NCBI GenBank assembly: GCA_027604665.1
Contig: JADGIZ010000056.1
Location: 1-33,193, forward strand
Direction: 5' to 3'
Length of the DNA stretch: 33,193 nucleotides
Origin: Polyrhizophydium stewartii
Taxonomy: Eukaryota; Chytridiomycota; Chytridiomycetes; Rhizophydiales
The notes below the pieces were generated by a model that saw only the letters and a list, made by a program, of their open reading frames with translations, made no database searches and had not been told where the DNA came from. Below, one piece after another: positions 21,544 through 33,020 of the stretch. Position numbers and translations under genes: made by a program. The stretch's first letter is position 1. The number at the start of each line of letters is the position of its first letter.

Positions 21544-22586
21544 TTAGCAGGGAGCTGCTGCAGGCACAGACAGAAGTGCACGCACCTGAAAGTCCTTCTC
21601 GCGGCGGAACAAGAGGATGTGCGGCTCGGGATCTGTCCGCGCAAGCATCGTGATCGTGTGCCGCCAAGTCAGCGGATTGCGCCTGGCCGTGGTCCCGCGC
21701 GCAGCTACCCACTGTGGATCATGTAGTGCACCCATCCCGGGCTTTGCTTGATGCCCAGTCCGCGCCACTCCATCTCCGCTAGAAGGCGGCCTGAGCGGGA
21801 TGGGAGTCAGCTCTTGAGTGGGCATGCGCACGGACGCCGCCGGCATCGCCTACCCTGCGGCATCCATTTCACTGTGGGCATCGTGCAAGGCGGCGGGGTA
21901 CAAAGTCTTAGCGCGGGCCAGAAGAGGCGAGCAATCGCAACCGGGCAGCAGCGGCGGAGGCAGCGGCGGCGACAGTGGCGGAGGCAGCTGGCGATTCTTG
22001 TCGAAGGCGCAGCGGCCGGCCGCCTCGCCTCCCCCTCCCCGCCGAGCACTGCAGGGCCGCGCGGCGCAGGCGCATGCGAGGATGCACCTCGCACAGCACC
22101 CGCAAGGCCCTGCGGTGCAACGGCGCGCAGCCCGCCGCCCGCCGGTCCCGCCTGCCGCTGCCGGCGGTTGTCGCGGTCGCCAACATCACGCACGGATCGC
22201 TTTGGGCACCGTGACATGACGGTACTCGTAGAAGTCGTCGTTGTACTTGGGGCTGTAGTAGATCTCCTCCTCCTGCAGGCGTTGGGTGCACCGTGGCGTC
22301 GGTCATGCGTCGCAGTGCGCGGCGGAGGGGAAGGCGGGTCGGCGGCCGCTGCGGCGTGAGCGTCCTTGTCCAGCGCATGTGTCCGGTCGGACACGCCGTC
22401 TCGCTCTGCGGCCAGCGGTCGGCGCCGGCCGCTCGTCGGCGGCCCGCCAGCCGGCCGGCGCGCACGCCAGCGCCTTGGGGCCCGAGGGCCGCGCGCTGCA
22501 TCCCGCGGGGCGGCGGCACGCACATGCTCGCGGATGTCCATCTCCCGCTGCTCCGCCTCGCTGAGCTTCCGGTTGGCTCTCTTCAT
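21544..22586 (-). CDS. CKS1: CKS1/Suc1 cyclin-dependent kinase regulatory subunit
   Basis: Small adaptor that binds CDK and phosphothreonine targets. Exons: 22586-22524, 22272-22192, 21906-21873, 21790-21713, 21632-21544 (114 aa). Seen: [16 protein letters not shown] as in yeast Cks1, [41 protein letters not shown], and the hinge/strand motif [16 protein letters not shown], closest in style to S. pombe Suc1. The joins at 21873/21790 and 21713/21632 are well supported. The exon 2/3 join is less sure: to keep the frame the donor must be GC (22191), since the nearby GTGCGT donor (22193) gives the wrong phase. The first two introns (251 and 285 bp) are the longest in the window. A last GT..AG pair in exon 5 would give a 28-bp intron, so the frame is read through to the stop at 21544. 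The ATG lies 46 bp downstream of the IP3R stop. Confidence 0.9.
21907..22191 (-). other. Probable GC-AG intron in CKS1
   Basis: The join CGT|ACT gives VPKAIRTLYPAAL, which lines up without gaps with Suc1-type LPKAM-x4-P. It needs the intron to start GCGTGA. The acceptor CTAAG follows a pyrimidine-rich tract. Confidence 0.5.
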
Positions 22587-22632
22587 GTCTGTGACGCAAA
22601 GTCTTCAAAACACCGACAGAGGACAGGCACGT

Positions 22633-25600
22633 TCATTCTCGGCCAAACGACTGGCTGGTGATGGAGTCGGCACGCTGCCGCACGTACGGCACGGCAAGGT
22701 TGCTCGAGCTGCCGGCGTTTCCAGACAGCGAGTGGATGCCAATCCCGTTGATGTTGCCGTTGCTGCCCGAGGCAGCCCCAAAGCCGCCGTTGCCGTTCTT
22801 GAGGTTGCGCAGGCGCTGCAGCACCGCGGGCTGCAGCATGTCGCGCAGCGAGTGCGGCTTGGCCGTGCTGCTGAACGACGACACGGGCAGCCCTGTCGGC
22901 CGGCCGTTGAGCACAACGGCCATTGCCCAGCGGAGCCGCGACACAAGGCCGCCGACGTTGCGCTCGGCAACGCGGAGGCGGTCGTTGATCTTGCGTGCAC
23001 GGTCCTCCTGGTCCTCGGCGACCTTCTTCTTCTTGAGAGCGCCCGCCCGGTGAATCGGGAAGAACGAAAAGTCGGACGCCGCAAGCATCTCGGCCACATA
23101 CGACTCCTGTGCCGTGTACTCGGTGATGTCCTTGAGCTTGAGATGCACAAAAAAGAAGAGATAGTGCCAGAGATTGTGGTCGTTGGCAATGTGGTCCTCG
23201 AAGCCGCGGCCAAAGCGCTGGAACTCGGAGGCGTGAATCGAGCAAATGAAGCACACATTCTTCATGTCGTTAGTGATGGCCAGGCGCCTGTCACGCAGCT
23301 GGCCAAAGGTGTCGAAGATAATACTGCCGATGGCAAGAGTCAGCACCGCGCCTCCAGCGAGCAGCTGGCTGCACGGCTGCGCGACAGACACCCACCCGAA
23401 TATGACGTTGAGGAGGAAAATGATGACAATCAGGAAGAATGAGAGTTCCAAAATAACTCGACCAACAAAGCTGTGCTCGGTGCTGTTGTGCGGGCTCAGG
23501 ATCTCGCCGATACCGCCTCCCGAGCGCACACTGACGCAATACAGTCAGCCGCCATTTCGGCGAGCAGCGGCCAGCAGAACAAGACGCACCCGTAGCTGAG
23601 CACCGTCACGAAGCAGCCAAAGAGCGTGTCGCAGTGGTGGCCCTTGGCAGCGTCGAATGCCGATCGGAAAAACACAAAGCTTGTGACGCCGTAAATGTAG
23701 ACAATAATGACTCCCAGCAGCACCTGAATGAGTGCGATGGAGCGTCAGGACATGTCGGCCAAAGATGCAGATATGCGACTACCCGACGCCCGGCGTTGCT
23801 TACCGTCTTGGACAGAGAGTTCCAGTTCATGGTGATAGAAGCAATTACGCCTTGCAAAATCTGGTCGCGGTAAATGTAGTCGAGAAGGTGCACGCAGTAG
23901 ATCGGCGGCCAAAAGAGTCCGACAAAAGACAGAGCCGTCATCACATAGTGGTAGATCAGGCGGAACTCCCAGCTGGCAATGCGCTCCAAGAGCTCGCCCA
24001 TGTGTGAATAAAAGCGCAGGGCAAGCGCCAGTGCCTGTTCAGGACGTGCATGTGCGACGATCAGTCAGCGCTGCGCCATTGCACGCGATAAGAAGCGGTA
24101 AAGCACACACCTGGTCAATGGCGTTTGGATTAGCAGGCCCTTGATCGCTCGCACCGTCGGAGAGCGTTCCCCGCTGCCCGATAGTGCCCGACGCGGACCC
24201 GGGCCGGAGGGAGATGCCGCCGGACTGCTCCATCTGGCGCTTACTATGGAGTCGCGGCGGCAGCTGGATGAACACAAACTCGAGCGTGATGAGAGCCCAG
24301 AACGCGAGATGCATAACGCCAATCAGGGAATCCAGGCGAGACAGCCAGACAGGGCACCCGGACTTGATACCCGTCTGAACTGCATGGGCTGCATCCTCGG
24401 TTGTGTACTCGACGTAACACAGGAGCGAGAGCAGGTTGAGCAATATCGACGTGACAAGACCGCCGCGCCACCATAGATCGTGCCCGCCTGCAATGAAGGA
24501 CAGAACCCGGTGCTGCGATGCCAGATACTGCGTGCGCAGCTGCACGATAATGTCCTCGGACTTGGCAACAAAGTCCTGGATCTTCGCCTCTGGGCTCTCG
24601 CTAAGTTTGCACAAGAGTCGTCAGCGCATAGAAACTGCACGAGCGCAGGTCCGTGCGTGGCGCGCCACTGACCGATTCACAGACCACATGAATTGCTTGC
24701 GCGCGTCGCGGCGCAGCTCGCGCGCCATCTGCGGGATCGGGAATAGCACCTGCAACCATGTTTTGCCACCCTCTGCGTCAGCGGCAGCTTTTCAAAAGCC
24801 AGTCTCCAGCGTGCCTGCGTGCGCCGACTCACGAGCTGCAGCTGCTTCTCGCCGTCCACAGTGCTCTTCAGGATCTCGATGCGTCCCGTGCGGCTCGAAA
24901 ACCACAGAAACCCGGGCGACCGCTTGCACATGGCCGTTTTGGTGTCGCTCATGGTGGGCATGAGCGTGATCAGCAGCATGGCATTGAGGAAACCGGCGTT
25001 GAAAAGCGACGTCTCCTCGGCGTCCATGCTCTCGCGCGCCGGCATATCGAGATCGAGGCCCGCGCCGTCGTCCATCTGGCGCGCGCCGACAATGCATCTG
25101 CGGAAGATCGTGTCGCTGAAGTATGGCTTGCGTCAGCACGCGGATGCAAGGCGAACGGAGAATGTGCACCGGAGAGCAGATGCCTCGGTCGCGCCGCACC
25201 TGTTGCGCAGGATCGCATCAAAGTCAAGCACGCTGTTCATCTCGCGGAAAATCACCCGCGTATCCTCGTTCCACTCGTCCTCAAGCAGGCTGAGCAGGCA
25301 CAGCACCGCCTTGCCCTTGACCTCGGCGACGAGCGTCGGCGCACCGTTCGGAAACTCCTCAGCAAGAATGACATTGATTGTAGGGATGACTTTTGCGTTG
25401 AAAATGGCAATTTGGTTCTCGACGCAGCCCTGGGAGAGCTCGATCAATGTATCAAAGATCTGCAGCAGGATCTTCAAATCAATCACTCCTAGAACGCTGG
25501 CCACCGCGTGCAAGTACGAGACAATATCGTTGACGATATCAAACGACTTGATGTTGTCCGGTTGCAGGCGGATGTAGCTCTGGCAAAACAAAGTCAGCGG

Positions 25601-28600
25601 CATGCTTTCGAGCGCTTGTGCTTATGTGGAAGGTGCAGCGCACCTGCAGCGCGTGGTTGTGACCCTCGGCAAACAGCTGGAGTAGGCGCATCAGATCGCG
25701 CGGGAAGTCGGCGTCGTCGTCGTCAGCGGACTGGGTCTCGGCGAAGAGCTCCGTGAGAGTTGCCTGATTACTCGGCCCACGCTTCGGATTCAGGTCGGCA
25801 CCTTGGCTTGCCGCGGCCAGAGAAAGGCCGCCCGCACCGCCGCCTCCGTTGATGCTGCTGCTGGCCGCGGGGCCATGCATGCCGCCTGCCTGCTCGCTTC
25901 CAGCGCCTCCGCCAGAGCTGCTGCCACCGGCAGCAGTGGCGCTCGTCAGGGTTGAGAGCCGGCTCAGCATGCGGCGCGGACGCCGACCCGCAGAAGGCGC
26001 CATTGCGGCTCCCAGGTCGCTGGTGATCGAGTCCATGCGCGTAATGGCGCGGCCCATGTTGCGCAGCGACCGCGATGTCTTGCGCTCCTCTGCTCGACAG
26101 TCAGCGACTCTGTCGGACTGTTGCCACTCAGGGAGCACAAGAGCGCACCTCGCCGCAGGTTGTGCTCAAAGGTCTGCTTGGTCTCGTTGAGATGCAAGAT
26201 AAACTGACGGATGTGCTCGTGCACGCAGTAGAAGAACCGCTCCTCGCGCGTGCTGAGCCAAAAGTTCCACAGCGACATCTGCACTTGCTTGTTTCCGCCG
26301 TGAAGCAGCATGATCATGAGGCGAGACGCGGCTCTGATCAAAGGACGCCGCCGGCTGGTCATCAGGCGCTCGGCCATGGTCGTGCAGCCGAGGCTGTCGA
26401 GCTGGTTCTGCAGCTTGGTGCGGCGCTTGTCAAGTACCTCCCACTCGACCGGATTCAGGTTGCGCGAAAGCGCATTCTGCTCCTTGATAACACGGGCAAC
26501 CATGACCTCGATGATCAGCAACGTGCGCACATCGAACCTGTCGTCATCCACGCTTGTAGTCTGGTCATGCAAGGACTGCTCGCCACCAATGAGCATGCTG
26601 GTCAGCGTCTCGACGTCGGCAGTATCAACAAGATGCTGGATCAGGCTCTGGATGGCCTGGTTCGACTGGCGGTCCTTCTTCGAGTCCGCAAACTCAAAGT
26701 ACTTGCCTACACGCAGGGCCTTTGCGTCAGCGGCAAGGGCAGCGGACAAAGGGCATCACGACCAATCCTTACAGAGCGCCGCAAACTCTGCGTCCATCAT
26801 CGATCCGATCTCGGGCTTCGTGCGTGCTCGAGCCAGGAACTGCAGGAAGCCTGTGTTGATGCTGTCGACTTGCTGCGTCTGGCGCGAAACATCGTAGACG
26901 TCGATGGGCGGCGGGAACGGTCGCCGCGGGCGACGGCCAAACTCCATTGGCACGACATCGACCGTCTCGTTGGACTCGCGGTCACCTGCCGACTTGCCCG
27001 TGATCTTGGCGACGGCAGTCATGGTGTTGAGGGCATTTGCGAGACGACGGCGCAGAATGGGGTCCGGCGCCGTGGCTGCGTGCGACGTGGCCACCAGCAA
27101 ATCCAGCAGCTGCTTGGATAGCTCGGATGCATCCTTGAGCCAGTCTTCCTCGAGATCGTTTGAGTTGAGCAGTGAGTACAGCCGGTCGACAAACGGCAGG
27201 ATAGCATCAATAAAGTACGACCGCTCCTCTTGAGATTCGAAGACACCGGTCTGCGACACGCTTCCGAGGAATGCACAGATGTCGCTCAGGTAGTCCCACA
27301 TGCGCTGTGACTTGCGCGTTTCAAGGAAGCTGTTTGTTGACAGCGCGCGGGACGGCGAGTGCGTCGAGAAGTTGGTCATTGTCGTGCCTCGGCGCTGCGG
27401 AATCGACACATTCATGGGCTCCTCCTGCGCCTCGTGCGGTGCGGCCACGGCCTCCACAAAGCCCAACAGCATGCGATCGACTAGATCCTCGAACAGATGG
27501 ATCGAGAGGAAGAACCGAGTTGCGGCGCGCTTGAGCGGGAAGGATGCAAACGGCGACGTCATGAGCATGAGCGTCTGGGTCGAGTTGACGAGGTTTTGGA
27601 GGACCTGCACACGTCGGCTCTCTGTTCAGCATTGATGTTGAAAATGCAGATATGAGCAAGAAGCAGCATACGTACCGACTGGCAGAATCTGTTTTCGCCT
27701 TCGCCGCACACCGCCCACAGATCGAGCATGACGATCTGGAAGCGCGACGAGTCCGAATTGAGCTCGAGCAGGCTGTCGAGTGACGAACTAACGCCGTTTG
27801 CCTGCGCGGCCGTGCGAGCCGCGTCCGGCTTGAGCCGCACAAGGTTCATGATGGCTGATATCGAGAGCATGTCGGGTCGTTCCTGGAGGCACTTCATCAC
27901 GAGGTTCTGGTTGCGCTTCAAAACGTTGCCCTTGACCTTGACAATGGACCACAGCAGCGACAGCCACTCCGAGTGCGTGCCACGACTGTAGTCCAGGATC
28001 GCACGCACCTGCGCCTCGGTGATCTTGAGGCAGATGGCCATGTTTGCGGAGAGGATGGCGGTGATTGCACCAATGGCGCGCGTCGCGGCCTCGCTCTTGG
28101 TGGAAATCGCCTGGATTTTGGACGCGCACGCCATGAGCATGTCCAGGTTCGCAAAAACCATGGACTGCAGCTCTCGATTGTCGGTGGTGTAGTCGCGAAG
28201 AAACTCGAGAGCGGTCGTGAGAAGAATGGGCAGGCTGACGGCCGACGAGTCCTGCGCAAGCTGGAAGTCTGCCACGCTGCTATCAAGGCCGTCAAAGTTC
28301 TCGGGCATGGCATGGGGCTGGTACGCGCCGCCGAGGCTCTCGCGGGGTGTGCCGATACCGGACTCGGCAGGAGTCGACATGACCGACGGTGCTGCAGAGA
28401 CGTTAGTCGACGGCCCGGCTGGCTGGCCAACCGCATGCCCCACAGTGCCGAGATGGCTCTGAGTCGAAGTCGTGATGAACGGGATCAGGGTCTCAATGAG
28501 CTCGAAAACAAGCGCGTGCATGCCGAGATTGCGTAAGATGCGCTGAATCGTTGGGCTGGGCATCGCGGAATACGGCGCGGGCTGGCCGGTTACGGGCGGC

Positions 28601-31600
28601 TTTGGAGGTTCTTGGTCCACCTCTACCAACCACTGGATCGCGCCGGCCTCGTCCACGACCGCGCGCTGGGTGCACAGCCCGCCAAACTGCCGGAGGATCT
28701 GGATGGCACGCTGCGCGGACCGGATCTCGTAGGCGCCATGCAGCTTGGCACTGGCAAGCGCAAAGAGGGTGACTTGGCGCTGCACAAACACATGCGCGCG
28801 TGCGTCGTCGACAGAAGGGAGCAGCAGCGAGCGGCGCGCAAGCGTAAACAGCTCCTCGGCGTTCGAGTGCACGCGATGCAGGATCTTGAGTGCCATCTTG
28901 CGCAGTGTCGTGTTCGGCACACGCAGTAAGTCCAGCAGCCGCGGCGTCAGCTTGTCCTCGCCTTCGTCAAAGCTCGTGACGGTCATCATGTGGTCCAGAA
29001 ACGGACCGATCTGCGTCGGTGCGGCCTGCGAGCCGGGCGAGCTGCTCGGCGAGATGGCGGGGCTGTTCTGCGCAATTGGCTCTGCGCTGATGCGCGCCGA
29101 GTCGTCGTTCGAGAGTGTCCAGAACCCGCTCAGCATCTGCGAGCGGGTTTCGGCACGGATGTTGAAGAAGACGTCCAGGATGCGCAAGCAAACAATCTTG
29201 GCCCTGATCAGCAGTGCAATGTCGCTCTTTGAGTCGGTCAGGTCGCTCGAAGTCCAGAGATCGTACCGCCGACTATTTGAGCGTTGGATGTTGCGCACAT
29301 GGTCGCGATCTAGCGCATCGGTGCGAGGGTCGAGAATCTGGCAGACGATCCTGTACTTTTGCAAGATCTGCTGGTGAGACGTGTAAAAGCCGTAGCTGAC
29401 AAGGCTGCGCAGGAGCGATAGCGCGGCAACAATGAGTTGGTTGCGCTCGCGCTTGTCGACGATGAGCCAGTCGTTTTCTTCGAGGAAGCTGTTGAGCCAG
29501 TTGTCGACGGCAATAAAGTCGATGGGAATCGCGGCACGAAGCGGCGACGGTGTCAGAGTGCCTGACGGGTCCGAGTTCTCGGCATAGTCTGCGGCTGCGC
29601 CGCACAAGAACACGTAGTCCTGAAGCACAGGCGTGACAGGGAACGCATCAACAAACATGACCCGCATCAAGTTGCAGAACTGCGCGCGGATCGCCTCGTT
29701 GATGCGCTTGTCCGCGACGCCAGCGATGCACGTGTGCAGCGTGATGAGTTTGAGGCGCTTGACGATCACGTCGACGCAGAACTGGTTGTGCCCACGGCAC
29801 AGCGCCTCAAACAGCACAAGGCTGTTGCGAAAGAAGGCGACGAGTCCCGACTTGTGCTCCTCGGACATGCTGTGGCAGAAAATGTGCAACGGCATGCGCT
29901 GCGCCTCGCGACCGCGGTCGGGCATGCTCGGCAGCTGGATGACCACCTCGTGGTTGCTACCCGTGCTGTTGAGGTCCGCCTTCACGAGGGACGTGCGGAA
30001 CAAGTAGGCGCTGCTGCGATGGCTTTGAACGAGACGCGACGCAATGTACGCCTGATGCTTGGACACGGGCTGCCCATTGACGTGGCACAACGCAATCAGA
30101 AAGTCGAGGAACGACGCACGCTTCTCTCGGCCAATCAGCTCAATGAAAAAGTCGATCTGGTCCGTCGATATGGCGTCAATGATGGCGCGGTTGCTCGACA
30201 CGAGCTGCATGAGCGTGTCTGTTGCGCCGAGCCGCAGCTTGATGTGCTGCGCGATCGTGTCAAAGTCGCGCGCAAGATAGAGCTGATTGGATTCGTCGGC
30301 GCCGATAAGGAAGACCTGCAGCAGGCTGTAGATCAGGCGGAAGATGGCCGTCAAGCGCGGCTCGCTTCCTTTTGCCAGATCGTCGAGAGTGACCTCGACT
30401 TCGTCCGGGTGCACGAGCTCGACGTCGGACAGCGCAAAGTCGGCGCAAAGACGCTGGCGGACCGCCCGGCGCTTCTCAAGCGAGATAGGGATCTCGAGCA
30501 TGCATACAGCAATATCGATCATACCGGACTCGCGCAGGTACCGCTGGTGCAGCTGTATCGTGTTTGTCTTGCGCTTGAAGGGATCGACCTCGGCGGAGCG
30601 CGTTGCATGGTAAATGAGCGCCGTCTGCACACAGCATGTCAGCTCAAGAAACAAAGCCCTGCTTATTACGAAAAGCATGCCACCGCACCAGCACACGCTT
30701 GGTTTTCTTTTCGCCGCGCGCCGTGAGCGGGAACCGCGCTTTGGACTGTGCCGACGGAATGCGAGGCCGCATAAGCCAGTACTCGAGCGGAAGAGCCATG
30801 CCTGAGACGAAGTTGAACGCGGACGAGTAGACCTCTTCGACCCGCGAGATCGAAAAGTAGTCATCGCCGCGGTTGCTGACAAGCGCAACAAGGCGATGGC
30901 GACGCGAGTTCTTGATGGTCGGGTCGATGCTGCTGATGGAGGGCGACGAGCGGTCGAGCGATAGCAGCGTCGTGGCGGTTGTGGCCTGCGTTGCCGCGGC
31001 ATGCAGCCATGTGCCCGTGCGGCAGTTTTGTATCCGAAAGAACGACGACAGACACAAATGGTCGTCGGAGTCCACGTTGACGGGGTGCAGCACAAAAAGA
31101 GTCGGGTCTGTTGTTGGGTCGCTGTGGAAGGGATGCGAGTCGACCAGACGCACGCGCAAGCGCTTGATCTGTGGCTGGATATCGGCGGCAAACTCGATTG
31201 TGTGCGCTTGGGCATGGTGATGACGTTGCTGCTGCTGCGAAGGCTGCTGCGACTGAGGCGGTTGCTGCTGCTGCGGTTGCTGATCGGCATCTGGCACGCG
31301 GATCTCGGGCGCCGATGGAACGCGCGAGACAGTGGGTGGGTCGGGTAGGCCGGTAACGCTTGTCAAGCTGCCGTGGCGGGCGGCGGGAGTCGAGGGCACC
31401 ACCGTAGGAAGCAGCCCCAGACCAAGCCCGGTCGGCAAGGACGCGAGCCCGCTGGCAGACGCACGCGCAGAGGATGCGGCCGACGCAAAGACGCTGGCGC
31501 CAAGATCTGGAGGTGTGCCGTCGCCTCCTGCCTGGCCGCCCATCGCGGCGAGCGAAAAGTTTGTTGTGCTTCCGTTGGCGTGCTCAAGGCGCATTCCGCC

Positions 31601-33020
31601 GGAGATGCGGCCAGGCGCGAACCGCGAGGGCGACTGCTCGCGCACCGACAGTGGCGTGCCGTCAACTTCAAGGAAAGTGTTGGTCGAGACGTGCCGCAGC
31701 CGCACGAGCTGGGCAGTTGCAAACTCGCCGCCCTGGAACTCGTTCTGGTGCACAATCTGCCAAAACGTCGACGCTGAATCGGTGTCCTTTGGATGCAGCG
31801 GATTGAGTTGGTGGTAGAAGAGATGCACTCGGTCCTCGCGCAGCTCGGCCGACAAGTAGCCTTCCTTTTCCTTGTGGTAGAAGCGCACATACTGACCAGC
31901 GCGGATGCGCTTGGACGACTGCCTCTGGTGGCTGTCGAAGCGGTGCACCAACCAGCCGTGCGGCTGCAGCGCGGCGCTGGCTTCAAAGAAGCCCGGCTGG
32001 CTGACGTCGTCAAACACACGCGCACGCTCGACTGTGCCGCCGACCCTGTTCTCGCCGCCGGCGGGGAATGCCGAGGGGTCGACCGAGTGGAAGATGCGAC
32101 CGACGCTGAGGTAGTTTTCCGTCTTGACCGACTGCAGCACAACGACGTCGCGGACTCTGACCGTCTCGCCCTCTGCGCGGATCTTGTACCGCGGCAGCAC
32201 TCGGAACAGCGACTCCTTGCGAACATTGCCGTCGGCACCGACCCGCATCGATATGGACTCGTGCGAGCACGTCTCCTTGGAGTTCACCGAGACCCACCTG
32301 CCGAGCCAACGAAGCCGTCAGCAACAGAGATACTGAACGGCCGCTGCGGCGAAGCCCGCGCCGACTCACTTTTGGGCGTAGACGCTCCGCAGCTGCACGA
32401 TCTGGCCGTACACGACTGAGTCGTCGACGCGCAGTCAGCGCCTCCGCAACAAGATCATGCGCGTCCGCCCGCCGCCAGCCGCCCGCCGCCCCGGGGGCAC
32501 GGACGCAGCGGGCGGCCGGCGCACACGAGGCCTGAGCGGCGCGCGGGGGGTGTGGCAGTCGCTCACCAGGCTTGCCCAGCAGCCGCGCCAGCTCCTCCTC
32601 GTTCTGGCGCTTCTCGGCCTTGGCCTCGCGGCGCAGCTCGTCCCACGTTGCGGCGTCCAGCGGTGAGACGCCTGCAGGGCACACCGCCGCGAGCGGGTCG
32701 GGCAGGGTGTCGAGCAGCAGCTCCTGGTCGCCAAACTCGCTGGTCGGGCCCGACAGCGTCTTGACGCTGCTAGCGAACTTGCGGAACGCCTTGAGGCATC
32801 CATACTGCGAGAGCGGCTCGACCCGGAACACCGACTTGAGCGGGTCGTCGCACCGCACGTCGCCCGAGCCGACGCCGCTGCGCGGCTTGACCAGGCACTT
32901 CCAGCTGATGCCGCATCCATCGGTGCACAGCGCGCCCGCCGTCTCGGACTGCAGCACAATCTCGTCGCCGAGCCGCAGCGGCTCGTCCTGCGTCTGCTGC
33001 GGCTGGTGCGCCGACGACAT
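22633..33020 (-). CDS. ITPR: Inositol 1,4,5-trisphosphate receptor-like intracellular Ca2+ channel
   Basis: Tetrameric Ca2+-release channel of the IP3R/ryanodine family, expected in ER or vacuole membrane. Exons: 33020-32567, 32415-32370, 32297-30689, 30624-27676, 27604-26773, 26706-26149, 26089-25644, 25579-25200, 25115-24833, 24749-24673, 24600-24111, 24034-23804, 23723-23590, 23530-23396, 23323-22633 (3104 aa; animal IP3Rs are about 2700). Order: N-terminal trefoil (KRQNEEELARLLGKPVVYGQ near 145), MIR region with a long low-complexity insert (about 385-510), RIH domains, RIH-associated domain (about 2290-2400), six membrane helices (about 2590-2870). Pore: CDTLFGCFVTVLSYGVRSGGG then IGE (filter about 2834-2839); S6 FLLNVIFGIIFDTFGQLRD. 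The C-terminal linker has CFIC..HIANDH and WHYLFFF, as in animal receptors. The donor of intron 3 is uncertain by 6 bp (30688 or 30694). The start is the first ATG. Confidence 0.96.

Noticed and set aside
21544..21610. A fifth intron near the CKS1 3' end (GTGCGT to CTGCAG)
   Set aside because: It would be only 28 bp, far below any intron in the window; reading through gives a short plausible tail.
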